Shown: piece by piece, positions 18,601 to 26,987 of the stretch
How the letters are laid out: the number at the start of each line of letters is the position of its first letter
Numbering within the stretch: the first letter of the stretch is position 1
Assembly (NCBI GenBank): GCA_903830945.1
Contig: CAIKVT010000069.1
Coordinates: 1-64,000, forward strand
Direction: 5' to 3'
Length of the DNA: 64,000 nucleotides
From: an uncultured Elusimicrobia bacterium
GTDB taxonomy: Bacteria > Elusimicrobiota > Elusimicrobia > UBA1565 > UBA9628
Made by a program: the position numbers and the translations under genes
Notes under the pieces: generated by a model
Told to the model about the DNA's origin: nothing
Databases searched by the model: none
The model's input: only the letters and a program-made list of their open reading frames with translations

Positions 18601-21600
18601 CGGCCCAGCGCGGGTCTTCATTGCGCGCCTGCACGACGGCCTGCGCCAAGGCGAAGAAGATGCCCGCATGATATTGGTACGCGCCGCGATTGACCCAGCG
18701 ACGTTCGGCATCGAAACGGGACAAAGCCGCGCGCAGTTCGGCCGTCCAGTGGGCATCAAGAGTGTCGAGGGCGTAGCGCGAACGCAGCACGCGTTCGAAC
18801 TCCGAGGGTTGGCCCGCGACCTCGGGCAGGACCAGGTCCCGCGGGATTCCGATCTTGACCCAGCGGCTAAAGAACGCAGCGGAGAAATCGCGCGTGGAAT
18901 CGGCCGGCATCTCGGCGAGCAGGTGCAGATGGGGCGGCCGGTAGAGCCTCGTGGCTCGCCCGTCGATATCCTCAAGATCGATGAAGCCGTCCTCCAAAAG
19001 CCCGTTGAGGGCCGTGCGGATCTCCTCCTTCCACTGGTCCACGTTGCGCAACCACAGCACGACCGGTTCGGACATTTTTCCGTCGCGGCCTAGCTGCTCG
19101 AGCTCGGCGCGAGTCAGCAAGTAGCGCGTCAGCTTCCCGCGGACCTGCCGCGAGCGCGCAGCACCCGCCGGACGCTCGCCCAGATGAGGCAGCCAGCCGC
19201 CCAGGAGCTCCAGCTCGCCTTGCTCGGGCGCGGCATCGACAGGCTCCAAGCGTGCGCCCATGGCCTCCGCCGCCGCCCGCGCCATATCCGAGGTCCGCGC
19301 CCCGGCCTCGGCGATATAGAGTACGGGCTCGCCTTGACTCAACAGGTCCTGCGTCAAGCCTGCCGCCCACGCTTCGCGCTCCGTGGCGGCCCGCGGAAAA
19401 CGCGCGGCCAGTTCCTCGCGCAAGCCATCCGCGCCGATGGGCCGCCCAAGGACCTTTTCAATCCGCTCTCGCACGTAGGCGCGCTCCTGCAAATGTGAGA
19501 ACATCGCTTCATAAACCGCGCGCAACGCGCGCTCGAAAGCTTTGTCCGCATCGCCGCGGGGATCCTCGCGCAATGCGCGCCGCAGATGAGCAGCCACGCG
19601 GCGCACTTCCCGCTTAGAGAGATAGTAGCGCTCTTTATTGTCCCTGCCGATCTGTCTGCCGATGGCGGGCTTCAACAGATGATGCAGAGCGGCCGTGGCC
19701 TTGCCCCAGCGCTCCACGTCCCGCGGATCGGCCGGAGCGCGCTGGCCCAGAAAATGCTTAAAGAGCCGCTCGAGCGTGGCAGGCTCGTCGTCCTCCGGCA
19801 CTTCGATCGTATGGACGTTGGCGGTGACCTCGCTCTTTGGCTGCAGACGCCCAGGCGTGTCCTCGGGCCTGTTGTTGGTGACCACGAGGCCGAAGTCCTT
19901 ATGTACCGGCAGACGCAGCGCGGATCCTGGGAACTCCTGAAGGACGATCTCACGGTCGCCGTTGGCCAATCCCGAGAACCAACTCAACAGTTCGCGGCCG
20001 CGCTCACCGATGGCGCCCTCGTCCAGCACGAAGATTCCGCCGTTGACGATCATGTCGAGCAACGGCAGCTTAAAACGCTGCCGGCCCTGGGCATCTCGGA
20101 CCGGGCGCGCCGTCAGCACGAGCCGGCCGTCGGGGTCCTCGCGGAAAGCGCCCAGCAGATCCGAAAGCTCGCGCTCGCCGTTCATCTGAAACACGAAGCG
20201 TGGCAGGCCCAGCAGCAGGCCCAGCTCGCGCGCGATCACGGTCTTCCCGGCTCCGGGGCTGCCGATGAAGTTCACGGCGCGGCCGCGGGACCAATCCTCA
20301 AGAGCCAAGCCTTCCAAGCGCTCCAAGGTTTCGCCCTCCATCAGGAAATCGTCCTCAGAGAGCGGCCGCAGGGCTTCGGCATAGGGGTCCTTGAGGTCGG
20401 CAAGCAACAGCTCGGCGAGGTCCCGGCGCCGCCCGGAGACGCTGGCCAGCTCCCGCGGCCGTTGGCCGAGCTGTTCCAGAGGCCGCACAAGTTCGTGACG
20501 GGTCGCCAGCCAACGGCCCTTAAAATTGAGCCAGACGCGGCCGTCTTCGTCCGCCGCGAAGTAGAAAGGCTTGCCTCCGTAGCGCGGCTTAAACGAAAAA
20601 GAAGCCGACTCCATGACGGCGTGTACGGCCTCGGACTCGGCTACGACAGCAACACGACCTGCCAGCTGACTGCGAGACACGACACGGCCATCCATGAGCA
20701 CTACTGCGGCGTCGTCCTGGACGATGAACTTTTGAAGAGAATAAGCTTGCAGACCGCGAACGCCGCCGACCAGCAGCATCCGGCCGTCGGGTGTGAACGC
20801 CACGGACCGGATAAACCCACCATGCGCAATCGCGGAACCGGCCTGGACGTACTGCTTCTGGCGAGGGTCGAAGGAGAAAACACGGGCCGCTTCCTTGTTG
20901 CCCGTGGCCAGGGTGAGGCCGTCGGACGTGAGGTCCACAGACTCGACCAGAGCGTCATGCTTGATCGCGGAGCCGACATGAATGTACTTGTTTTGACTGG
21001 AGTCCGAACGGAAGACTAAAACGGCGTGATAGCTGCCCAGAGCGAAAGTCTGACCGTCAGGCGTGATTGCCGAGGAATGGGCCGAGGCGTCGCAATCAAG
21101 CGCGGGGCCGACCTGAACGTATCTATCTTGTTCCAAGCGGACGACGCGGACTGTCGGGGAATTTCTGCCCATCAGCAAGGTCCGTCCATCAGGCGTGATC
21201 GCCAAGGAACCGCCGTCGAGAGCGGGGCCGACCTGGACATATTGATTTTGTTCCAAGCGATAGACGCGAGTTTTATTATCTTCACTGCTGATGGCGATGG
21301 TGCGACCGTCGGGCGTTACTGCCACATCGACATAACCATTGTTGGCGAACGCGGGACCGGCCTGGATGAACTGGCCTTGGCCCAAGTGAAAGATGCGGAT
21401 ATTTTTATCGTCGCTGTTCGTGACAAAGGTCTGCCCGTCGGATGTGATCCTTAAGAACAGAACCCTGCCCGGATGATCGAACGCGGAGCTGATCTGGATG
21501 TACCTATTTTGGCCTGGGCCCAGACGGAAAATGAGGATTTTATCATCAAGAGTTGAGATGATGATGGTGCGACCGTCGGGCGTGATCGCAGTGAGGCGGA

Positions 21601-24600
21601 CCTGAGACACAGGGAAATCCTGAGGCAGCAGGGCCAATGCCTGGCCGACGTCGAACTGACGCAATTCAGCGGCGGGCTTCTCTTGCCAGGGCAGGCGCGC
21701 GGCCTGGGTCTCGAGCACATGGCGCAGCGCGTCCAGGGCCTTAGCGCGGTCAGCGGGCGTCACGGCGATGGCAAAGTCGGCCTGAGCCTGCGACATAGCT
21801 TGGGCCCCAGGCCGATCGGGCTCGGTCAAGGAAACGATGGGGCCTGCCAGTTGGCTGCGCGGCATAGCGCGGCCATCCATGAGCACAGCAGTGGCGTCGT
21901 CCTGGATGATGAACTCTTTTAGCGCATAGATTTGCAGGCCACGATCGCCGCCGACCAGCAGCATCCTGCCGTCGGACGCGAGCGCCAGGGAAGTGATCGC
22001 ATCGCCGTATTCGAACGCGGCCCCGGCCTGAACGTACTTGTTTTGGCTGGAGTCCAAGTGGAATAGGCGGACTTTTTTATCAGGACTGCCTGTGGCCAAA
22101 GTGTGGCCGTCGGGCGCAATCGCCACGAAAGCGACCACGCCGCCGTCGAACGCGGGGCCGACCTGGATCGATTGATTCTGCTCTATGCGGAAGACACGGA
22201 CTTGATAATCATCGCTGAGCGTAACGAGTGTGTGGCCGTCGGGTGTGATCGCCAGGGACCTGACCGCAGCACCAAGATCGAGCCCCGGGCCGACCTGGAT
22301 CGCCTGGTTTTGCTCTATACGGAAGACGCGGAATTTCCCATCTTTGCTGCCCGTGACGAGAGTGTGGCCGTCAGCGGTGAGCGCCTCGGAAATGACCCAG
22401 CGGTCATGATCCAGCGCGGGGCCCACCTGGACGTACTGGGTGGGCTCCAAGCGGAAGACACGGGCTTTATTATCCTCGCTGCCCGTGACGAAGGTTTGAC
22501 CATCAGGCGCAATCGCCATTGACCTGACCACACCGTCATGATCGAGCGGAGGTCCGAACTGGACGTACTGGTTTTTCTCCAAACGGAAGACGCGGGCTTT
22601 CTTATCATAGCTTCCCACGATGAGGGTGCGGCCGTCGGCTGTAAGCGCCATGGCAATGACTAGGAATTCGTGGTCGAGTGCTGGGCCGACCTGCACATAC
22701 TGGTCTTGGCTAAGGGCCAAGTGGAAGACGCGGACTTTCCGATCAGAGCTGCCAATAATGAGGGTTTGACCGTCAGGCGTGATCGCCGCGCAGATGACAC
22801 CAGCTGCCGGGAAGTCCTGGGGCAGCAGGGCCAAAGCCCGGCCGATGTCGAGCGGCCGGAGATCGGCGGCAGACTTCTCTTGCCAGGGCAAGCGCGCGGC
22901 CTGGGCCTCGAGAACGTGGCGCAGCGCATCCAAAGCCTTGGCGCGGTCAGCGGGCGTCGCGACGATGGCGAAGTCAGCCCGGGCCTGTTCAAGGGCGGGC
23001 AACTCTCCCGCCTCAACGCCGGCGGGCCGGCGCCGGCCCAACCGCAAGGAGCCGTAGCCTCGGGTCACCAGTTCGAGCCCCTGGGACAGCGCCAAGGCTT
23101 GCCGGCGCTGCGGCGAAGCCCAGGAGGCGAGGTTGCCCAGGGCCGCCGTCTCCAGCCGGCGGACGAGCTCTGGGACGCCCAGGCCGGCATCGACGGCCGC
23201 GAGCGTGGCCACGGTTGCGGCCCGGAGAAACCAGAGGAAAGAGGACTGCGACAGCAGCCCCGCGGGCGCGTTGGGCTCGGCCTGGCGCAGGCGCGGATAG
23301 AGGCCGGCGGCCCAACGGCCTAGGAATCCGGCCAACTGCTCGGGTAAGGCCGACAAGGCTTGGCCCAGCTCTTGGGCCACAGAGCGCTCGGCCCAGACAT
23401 CGTCTTCGCCCTCAGCCAGTTCCACAAAGCGCGAGCGCTCCGCGGGCGACCAGGAGAGCGTCGAGTCCTGCCGGCTGACGAAAAGGACGCGGGCGTTGGT
23501 GGGCATGGACAACGGCTGCCGGGCGCCCTTGGGGTAGAGCAGTCCATCCTGCAGGAACTCATTGATGGCCACGATCTGCTCGGGCTTGATATTGTGGGCG
23601 TTATCGAAGACATAGACGATGGTCTTGTCCGGAACGGCGTTGGCGCGCTCGATCATCCGGGCAAAGATGCCCGGCCCGAAGGTCAAGCCCGTCCCACTCT
23701 CCGCCGGCACGAGGCCGCCTTCCATCTGGAAACGGTCGGTCTCCTCGGTAGCTTGGATCAACGACAATTCGATCGCGGGGTCTTGCGCGAGACGGCGCAG
23801 CGCCTCGCGCGCGTCGGCCTGCGCCGGCAGGCGCAGGTGAGCGGGACGAGCCTTGACCAGCAGCTGGTCAGCCAAAGCCGCCTGGGCCTGCAGCGGCGGC
23901 CATGACCCGAGCGCCGCGGCCAACGCTTGGCGCAGCGCCTCTATCTGCTTGGGCTGCGTCAGCCAGCCGCCCAAGTGCACGCCAGCCGCCTCTCCCAGGG
24001 CCGCCTCCTCGCTGCGGCCCGCGGCCAGGCCCGCCAGGACGTCTTCCGACATGCGCCGCAGTTCGCGCATCGACAAAACCCGGCCGCCGAGGTCTTTCCA
24101 GGACTGCGTCAGCGCCGCCGCCTCCCAGTAAGCCTCGGCCAATCGGCGCGCCAACCGCTGCCGCAAGCCCTGATCCAAGAGGCCCCGGCCCAGCACGCGT
24201 CCGCCGGAGGTCCAGTCGTGCTTGAGGAACATCTCCGCGTCGCGCCGCAGCGTGTCGATCTCTCTGCGCTTGAGCGCGGCGCTGGCATCCGCCGTGACTA
24301 ATGGCTCAACGCTCAAGATCGGGACTCGCTCCTTAAGGACATCCGACAGGGCCCCGCGCGCCGCGTAGTCACCTTCGGGGTTGGTGTCCACGACGATCAG
24401 CGTCTTGGGATGTACGCGGATCGTAGGCACGGGAAGCCCTTCGGGAGTGGGGACCTCGGTCAGCCGGATCGTGCGGTAGCCCTGGGCGTCGGGCGCGGCC
24501 TCGACGATCTGCTGCAGCCACCAGCCCAGAGACGCTTTCTCGTTATGGTCGAGCAATGTATTGAGCTCACTGAGTGCCGCCACGCCGCCCTGCTCGAGCC

Positions 24601-26878
24601 GCTGCTTCAACGGCGTATCGCCGCGGAAATGGTAGCGACCCGCTTCGTCCTGCTCGAATCCCCCGATCCAATCGGACAGCTGCGTGTCCATGCTGACCGG
24701 GTTGGAGAAGAATGGTCGCCCGAGCAGGCGCGCATAACCGCGCGCCGCGAACGTCTTGCCAAGACCCGTCGGCCCTTCCAGGCGCAGCAACGGCCCCGCG
24801 CGCGCCTGGACCTGAGCCATCATGGACAGCATGCGCACGGTCTGAAAATCGAGAATGAGCCCAGTCTTCAAGTAGATCTCGTCATGGAGGGTCTGCGGTG
24901 TGACCCCGAAGAACTCATCGGACAATGAGATCTCGGCGCCGGGCAGAGATAGGACAGGCCGGCCGCGATCTTGACGCAGGCGGACCGAATCTAGATAATT
25001 TCCAGCGTCCACGCCGCGCGGCCATTGCAAGCCGGGCGGCGCCTGGTAAGAAGGATCGCTCGGCAGCTCACGGACCGCGACACGGTCATAAAACGAATCA
25101 TCCTCCAGGCCGACGCCCTTGCGGATCGTGAAGAAGAACTGCAGGTTATCCGGAAGAAAGATAAGGCCCAGGTCCGGGTGCGTGATCTCACGGTCTTGCA
25201 GCGCCGACTGCAGAAGAGTGCGCACGCCGGGCTCAAGGGCTTCGACGTTCTTGATCACGAGCAGCGATCGACGCGCGGGGCGGCCGCTGAGCCGAGCCTC
25301 CTCGCTCTCGGCTTGCGCCGCGCGGATTTGACGCGTAAGCTCGCCCAAGCCGAAGACGAGCCGGCCGTCTTCAAGGGGAACCTCGTGGCCCAGCAGTTGC
25401 CGGTCCTCGATGAAAGGATGGCTGTAGATGACATCCAGAGAAGCGCCGGAAGCACGCGCCTGACGGCGCAGGACAGCCATAAACTCGACATCGCTGCCGG
25501 GCGCCTCCTGGAACAGGGCTGGATCATTGGTCAGCAGGGCTCGCGCCACGCGCCGCTCCATCGCCGATTCGCCGACCGGAATGCCGAGCAAGCGCGACTC
25601 GAGGGGTTCGCTTTGCAGTTGCCTCCACACGGGCTCGCCGATGAACTCGGCGAATCGGCTCATGAGGCGGCTCGCCTCGTTAGGTTTACCCTTCTCGAAT
25701 AGGTTCCAACCGGAGCCGGACGCCAAGACGTCGCCGTAGAAGCTTTGCGCCGCCAGGGCCAACGCCTCGGCCAGCGGGGCCGCGCTGCCCTGGGCGCGCC
25801 GCCGCGCCGTCAGGCTCAAAACGGCTTTTGAGAAACGCTCCTGGTCCCGCTGGGAAAAGAAAGCCTGAGCCAGCTCTGGGTGAGCAGCCAGCAGATCGCG
25901 CTTGAAGGCGGTCTGGGCTTGCACGAGGCGATTGAATTGGGCCAGGGTGAGACCTAATATCTGGAGCGACTGGCGGGTCTCGGGAGGCAGCGACGCGTCC
26001 GTCTCGGCCAGCACAGCCGCCCGCGCGGAGGACGACCATCGGCCATGAAGCCATCTTCCGATGAGATCAGTCAGCAGCGCTTTGATGTCCGCTACGGCTT
26101 GAGCGATGATCCCAACCGCTCTTGATACGGCGGCTCCCGCGGGAGCGTCCTGCGACAGGAGCCGAGGGGCCGGGATTCCCGACATCCCGCTGCCGCTAGG
26201 CTCAGACGCGGCCGGAACTGCCGGCGCTTTTTGCAGCCGCCACCGGAAAGGGCCGGCGGAGCTTCCCACGCCGCCCGCCGGCTGGACGGCCAGATCATCG
26301 TTTTTATCGCTCCATGCGGCCCTGGCCCGTTCGATAGGCTCAGCCAGGATGGCCTGGACCGCGGACGCAACGGCATCGCGGCTGCGCTCAAGATCTTGCC
26401 GACGACCTGGAACCAGGGCCACGAGAACAGGGAAGTCCCTGAATTCCTCTTGCGTTTGCGAAAGCGACTGGCGCGCCGTCGCGGCAGGCATGGACGAAAA
26501 AGCAGCCGTTCGGGCGACAAGGCTCGCGGCGTAGCTCTCAGCCGAGTCTTGAATCAGCGCGGCTTGCCGCTGGACCGACCAACCCGGAACTGCCACGGCC
26601 TGCGGATCCAAGCCCGTGCGCCCCATGACGCGGACGAAACCTTCCATCTGCTCCGGCGTGCTGAGGCCGAAAGGCTCCAGGAACTGGATCGTCGCCGGCG
26701 ACGGAAAGGTTGCGAAAAAAGTACGCCAGGCTTGCACCCTACTGGAAGCGCCTTGGCCGGGCAGACTGGCGGCATAAACAATGGGGCCGGAAGTCCCGGG
26801 GGCAGCGGCCACCAGACTCAGCGCCAAAGACAGCGCGAGCAACTTCTTAAGCTGAAAGAGAACGGCCCGCATGGTCAT
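15614..26878 (-). CDS. Giant secreted midasin-like protein: six AAA modules, two WD propellers, transglutaminase and VWA
   Basis: A protein of about 3754 residues. The start ATG (26878) is chosen because it begins a signal peptide (residues 1 to about 36, ending VYA-AS); the frame is open further upstream but overlaps the next gene. Order: helical region 40-450; AAA-0 without P-loop (about 450-630, Walker B-like LLVIKNVEAL near 542); AAA-1 with Walker A GPTGLGKT 702-709; AAA-2 without P-loop (YVFDNAHN, D1092); two seven-bladed WD-like propellers (about 1360-1650 and 1759-2053); AAA-3 with GSPGAGKT 2206-2213 and LDE 2285-2287; AAA-4 without P-loop (about 2500-2690); AAA-5 with altered Walker A GETGAVKT 2908-2915 and intact D2976-E2977. 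Then a transglutaminase-like domain with C3330, H3356 and D3372, and a C-terminal VWA domain with MIDAS D3545-x-S-x-S, T3621 and D3653. The modules look like AAA_5 (dynein/midasin/MoxR) domains. Bacterial MoxR ATPases normally pair with separate VWA and transglutaminase proteins. Function unknown. Confidence 0.93.
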   Translation of the reverse strand: MTMRAVLFQLKKLLALSLALSLVAAAPGTSGPIVYAASLPGQGASSRVQAWRTFFATFPSPATIQFLEPFGLSTPEQMEGFVRVMGRTGLDPQAVAVPGWSVQRQAALIQDSAESYAASLVARTAAFSSMPAATARQSLSQTQEEFRDFPVLVALVPGRRQDLERSRDAVASAVQAILAEPIERARAAWSDKNDDLAVQPAGGVGSSAGPFRWRLQKAPAVPAASEPSGSGMSGIPAPRLLSQDAPAGAAVSRAVGIIAQAVADIKALLTDLIGRWLHGRWSSSARAAVLAETDASLPPETRQSLQILGLTLAQFNRLVQAQTAFKRDLLAAHPELAQAFFSQRDQERFSKAVLSLTARRRAQGSAAPLAEALALAAQSFYGDVLASGSGWNLFEKGKPNEASRLMSRFAEFIGEPVWRQLQSEPLESRLLGIPVGESAMERRVARALLTNDPALFQEAPGSDVEFMAVLRRQARASGASLDVIYSHPFIEDRQLLGHEVPLEDGRLVFGLGELTRQIRAAQAESEEARLSGRPARRSLLVIKNVEALEPGVRTLLQSALQDREITHPDLGLIFLPDNLQFFFTIRKGVGLEDDSFYDRVAVRELPSDPSYQAPPGLQWPRGVDAGNYLDSVRLRQDRGRPVLSLPGAEISLSDEFFGVTPQTLHDEIYLKTGLILDFQTVRMLSMMAQVQARAGPLLRLEGPTGLGKTFAARGYARLLGRPFFSNPVSMDTQLSDWIGGFEQDEAGRYHFRGDTPLKQRLEQGGVAALSELNTLLDHNEKASLGWWLQQIVEAAPDAQGYRTIRLTEVPTPEGLPVPTIRVHPKTLIVVDTNPEGDYAARGALSDVLKERVPILSVEPLVTADASAALKRREIDTLRRDAEMFLKHDWTSGGRVLGRGLLDQGLRQRLARRLAEAYWEAAALTQSWKDLGGRVLSMRELRRMSEDVLAGLAAGRSEEAALGEAAGVHLGGWLTQPKQIEALRQALAAALGSWPPLQAQAALADQLLVKARPAHLRLPAQADAREALRRLAQDPAIELSLIQATEETDRFQMEGGLVPAESGTGLTFGPGIFARMIERANAVPDKTIVYVFDNAHNIKPEQIVAINEFLQDGLLYPKGARQPLSMPTNARVLFVSRQDSTLSWSPAERSRFVELAEGEDDVWAERSVAQELGQALSALPEQLAGFLGRWAAGLYPRLRQAEPNAPAGLLSQSSFLWFLRAATVATLAAVDAGLGVPELVRRLETAALGNLASWASPQRRQALALSQGLELVTRGYGSLRLGRRRPAGVEAGELPALEQARADFAIVATPADRAKALDALRHVLEAQAARLPWQEKSAADLRPLDIGRALALLPQDFPAAGVICAAITPDGQTLIIGSSDRKVRVFHLALSQDQYVQVGPALDHEFLVIAMALTADGRTLIVGSYDKKARVFRLEKNQYVQFGPPLDHDGVVRSMAIAPDGQTFVTGSEDNKARVFRLEPTQYVQVGPALDHDRWVISEALTADGHTLVTGSKDGKFRVFRIEQNQAIQVGPGLDLGAAVRSLAITPDGHTLVTLSDDYQVRVFRIEQNQSIQVGPAFDGGVVAFVAIAPDGHTLATGSPDKKVRLFHLDSSQNKYVQAGAAFEYGDAITSLALASDGRMLLVGGDRGLQIYALKEFIIQDDATAVLMDGRAMPRSQLAGPIVSLTEPDRPGAQAMSQAQADFAIAVTPADRAKALDALRHVLETQAARLPWQEKPAAELRQFDVGQALALLPQDFPVSQVRLTAITPDGRTIIISTLDDKILIFRLGPGQNRYIQISSAFDHPGRVLFLRITSDGQTFVTNSDDKNIRIFHLGQGQFIQAGPAFANNGYVDVAVTPDGRTIAISSEDNKTRVYRLEQNQYVQVGPALDGGSLAITPDGRTLLMGRNSPTVRVVRLEQDRYVQVGPALDCDASAHSSAITPDGQTFALGSYHAVLVFRSDSSQNKYIHVGSAIKHDALVESVDLTSDGLTLATGNKEAARVFSFDPRQKQYVQAGSAIAHGGFIRSVAFTPDGRMLLVGGVRGLQAYSLQKFIVQDDAAVVLMDGRVVSRSQLAGRVAVVAESEAVHAVMESASFSFKPRYGGKPFYFAADEDGRVWLNFKGRWLATRHELVRPLEQLGQRPRELASVSGRRRDLAELLLADLKDPYAEALRPLSEDDFLMEGETLERLEGLALEDWSRGRAVNFIGSPGAGKTVIARELGLLLGLPRFVFQMNGERELSDLLGAFREDPDGRLVLTARPVRDAQGRQRFKLPLLDMIVNGGIFVLDEGAIGERGRELLSWFSGLANGDREIVLQEFPGSALRLPVHKDFGLVVTNNRPEDTPGRLQPKSEVTANVHTIEVPEDDEPATLERLFKHFLGQRAPADPRDVERWGKATAALHHLLKPAIGRQIGRDNKERYYLSKREVRRVAAHLRRALREDPRGDADKAFERALRAVYEAMFSHLQERAYVRERIEKVLGRPIGADGLREELAARFPRAATEREAWAAGLTQDLLSQGEPVLYIAEAGARTSDMARAAAEAMGARLEPVDAAPEQGELELLGGWLPHLGERPAGAARSRQVRGKLTRYLLTRAELEQLGRDGKMSEPVVLWLRNVDQWKEEIRTALNGLLEDGFIDLEDIDGRATRLYRPPHLHLLAEMPADSTRDFSAAFFSRWVKIGIPRDLVLPEVAGQPSEFERVLRSRYALDTLDAHWTAELRAALSRFDAERRWVNRGAYQYHAGIFFALAQAVVQARNEDPRWAALFDRVAAEGYDPRRDPWAEPKAHRSLVEDYRSLATETFAREARRLVAARLPGDASDGEIPDAQRFEQALAAVLGFRVADAPVALATDDGTLDGRLVAAGGVPVRESMQAEGLRPAARDSRVFLSPQIERALGILARADNLGMATVFAGETGAVKTSICALWARLTGRRFYKYQVHGGSEASDLTIDFEQEASGAFRKRVKDFYRLLREGRVIMDIDEANLAPWVLWTLEPLLRGERWVHPIFPEEPAFMVGEGVQIVMTFNPTRYSGRQTIDPRLLDHAITAWVGLASSQEIEKVVASFYGVWEQPAAAAGAVSVVTPAPALAGHAPEGRKGTDDLMRDGQETFDENSSPHGPRGDAMAARGIFIPELFPYTRLSAYDVYDEASEEWTRLGNLTAEDVPRLSPGQADALARELKATHDLFAGRVAMSVGAQWQGLPATGPGMRFIDLAAFDAAGRPTDPGLELARDSADNFYVRARQTASVELRYRVAVPAVSFGSPLPAGLPFHYPAQIPAEVRQALGQIGLKDDETDYRVVLHALAAYFRDFSLKKDGIVGHGGSRYLDIMLSKCGVCRHRAFAFARTALGLGIPARYVESEIHAWAEVLVPNLGWMRVDLGGGGDPMNMDLLPLANDAHVPRYDDGLPSPKTYRENEQRMAERTRQAMKQQGLKPPHSSRGQASAGSDSGGGAAEDSQRIQAAVDGIDQELVQDARLNDELAPLFSSGKGDTQFVFDRMLRALRDAVRIEKIPVRSGLEIDPQALIQRKPKPFVKRRKQEKMSTTAISVLLDFSGSMGDIKQQLAYTIGAVGENFWKLREAAPEHFFYDLASFSDAPHTYVAMDARLSRKENADRLVNMANAAGEGGTDIVRALNAKLSDFMGSRQARGAKVKSLLLVTDGADGKSIVKGPGGQWTSTPEMAQVLAQCAEAGIDVTFIGIGPAAEQVKALDGSRQHYVRIDASRSEDIAEVVAKLAELNGRGARLPDGELNAVMQIIPPVY
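20630..21790 (-). repeat. Second copy of duplicated helix-propeller unit in the giant gene
   Basis: Copy 2 starts at QAQADFAIAVTPADRAKALD (residue 1697) and runs through seven propeller blades of the form xxxTPDGRTxxxGSxDxKxRVFRL to a closing IVQDDAAVVLMDGR block. It aligns end to end with copy 1 at an offset of 1197 nt (399 codons). The retained blade-by-blade similarity indicates an in-frame tandem duplication. Confidence 0.85.
21791..22987 (-). repeat. First copy of duplicated helix-propeller unit in the giant gene
   Basis: Copy 1 starts at QARADFAIVATPADRAKALD (residue 1298), has about 60 residues of helix ending ALLPQDFP, then seven blades, then a closing IIQDDATAVLMDGR block. The helical cap and closing block are nearly identical to those of copy 2, so the whole 399-residue unit was duplicated, not just blades. 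Confidence 0.85.
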
Positions 26879-26935
26879 TAGAAGCTCTGATGTTGTCCAA
26901 ACAGCGCGAATAGTCGGAGTGTAACAGGGAATCCT

Positions 26936-26965
26936 ATAATGTGCAACAGTAAATCGTGTTGTAAA
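26936..26965 (-). promoter_or_regulatory. Candidate promoter of the giant gene
   Basis: On the minus strand TTTACA (26965-26960), an 18-nt spacer and CATTAT (26941-26936) lie about 58 nt before the start codon, in an AT-rich patch between the giant gene and the pseudouridine synthase gene. The -10 departs from consensus at its first position. Confidence 0.4.
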
Positions 26966-26987
26966 TTTTCGAGAATTATGAGCTTGT

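Noticed and set aside
19586-21019. 477-codon plus-strand frame opposite the giant gene
   Set aside because: Mirror of the coding frame; the minus strand shows AAA and propeller motifs here.
20630-22987. Repetitive DNA considered as CRISPR or satellite
   Set aside because: The periodicity is that of propeller blades inside a long coding frame; units differ in length and sequence and there are no spacers.
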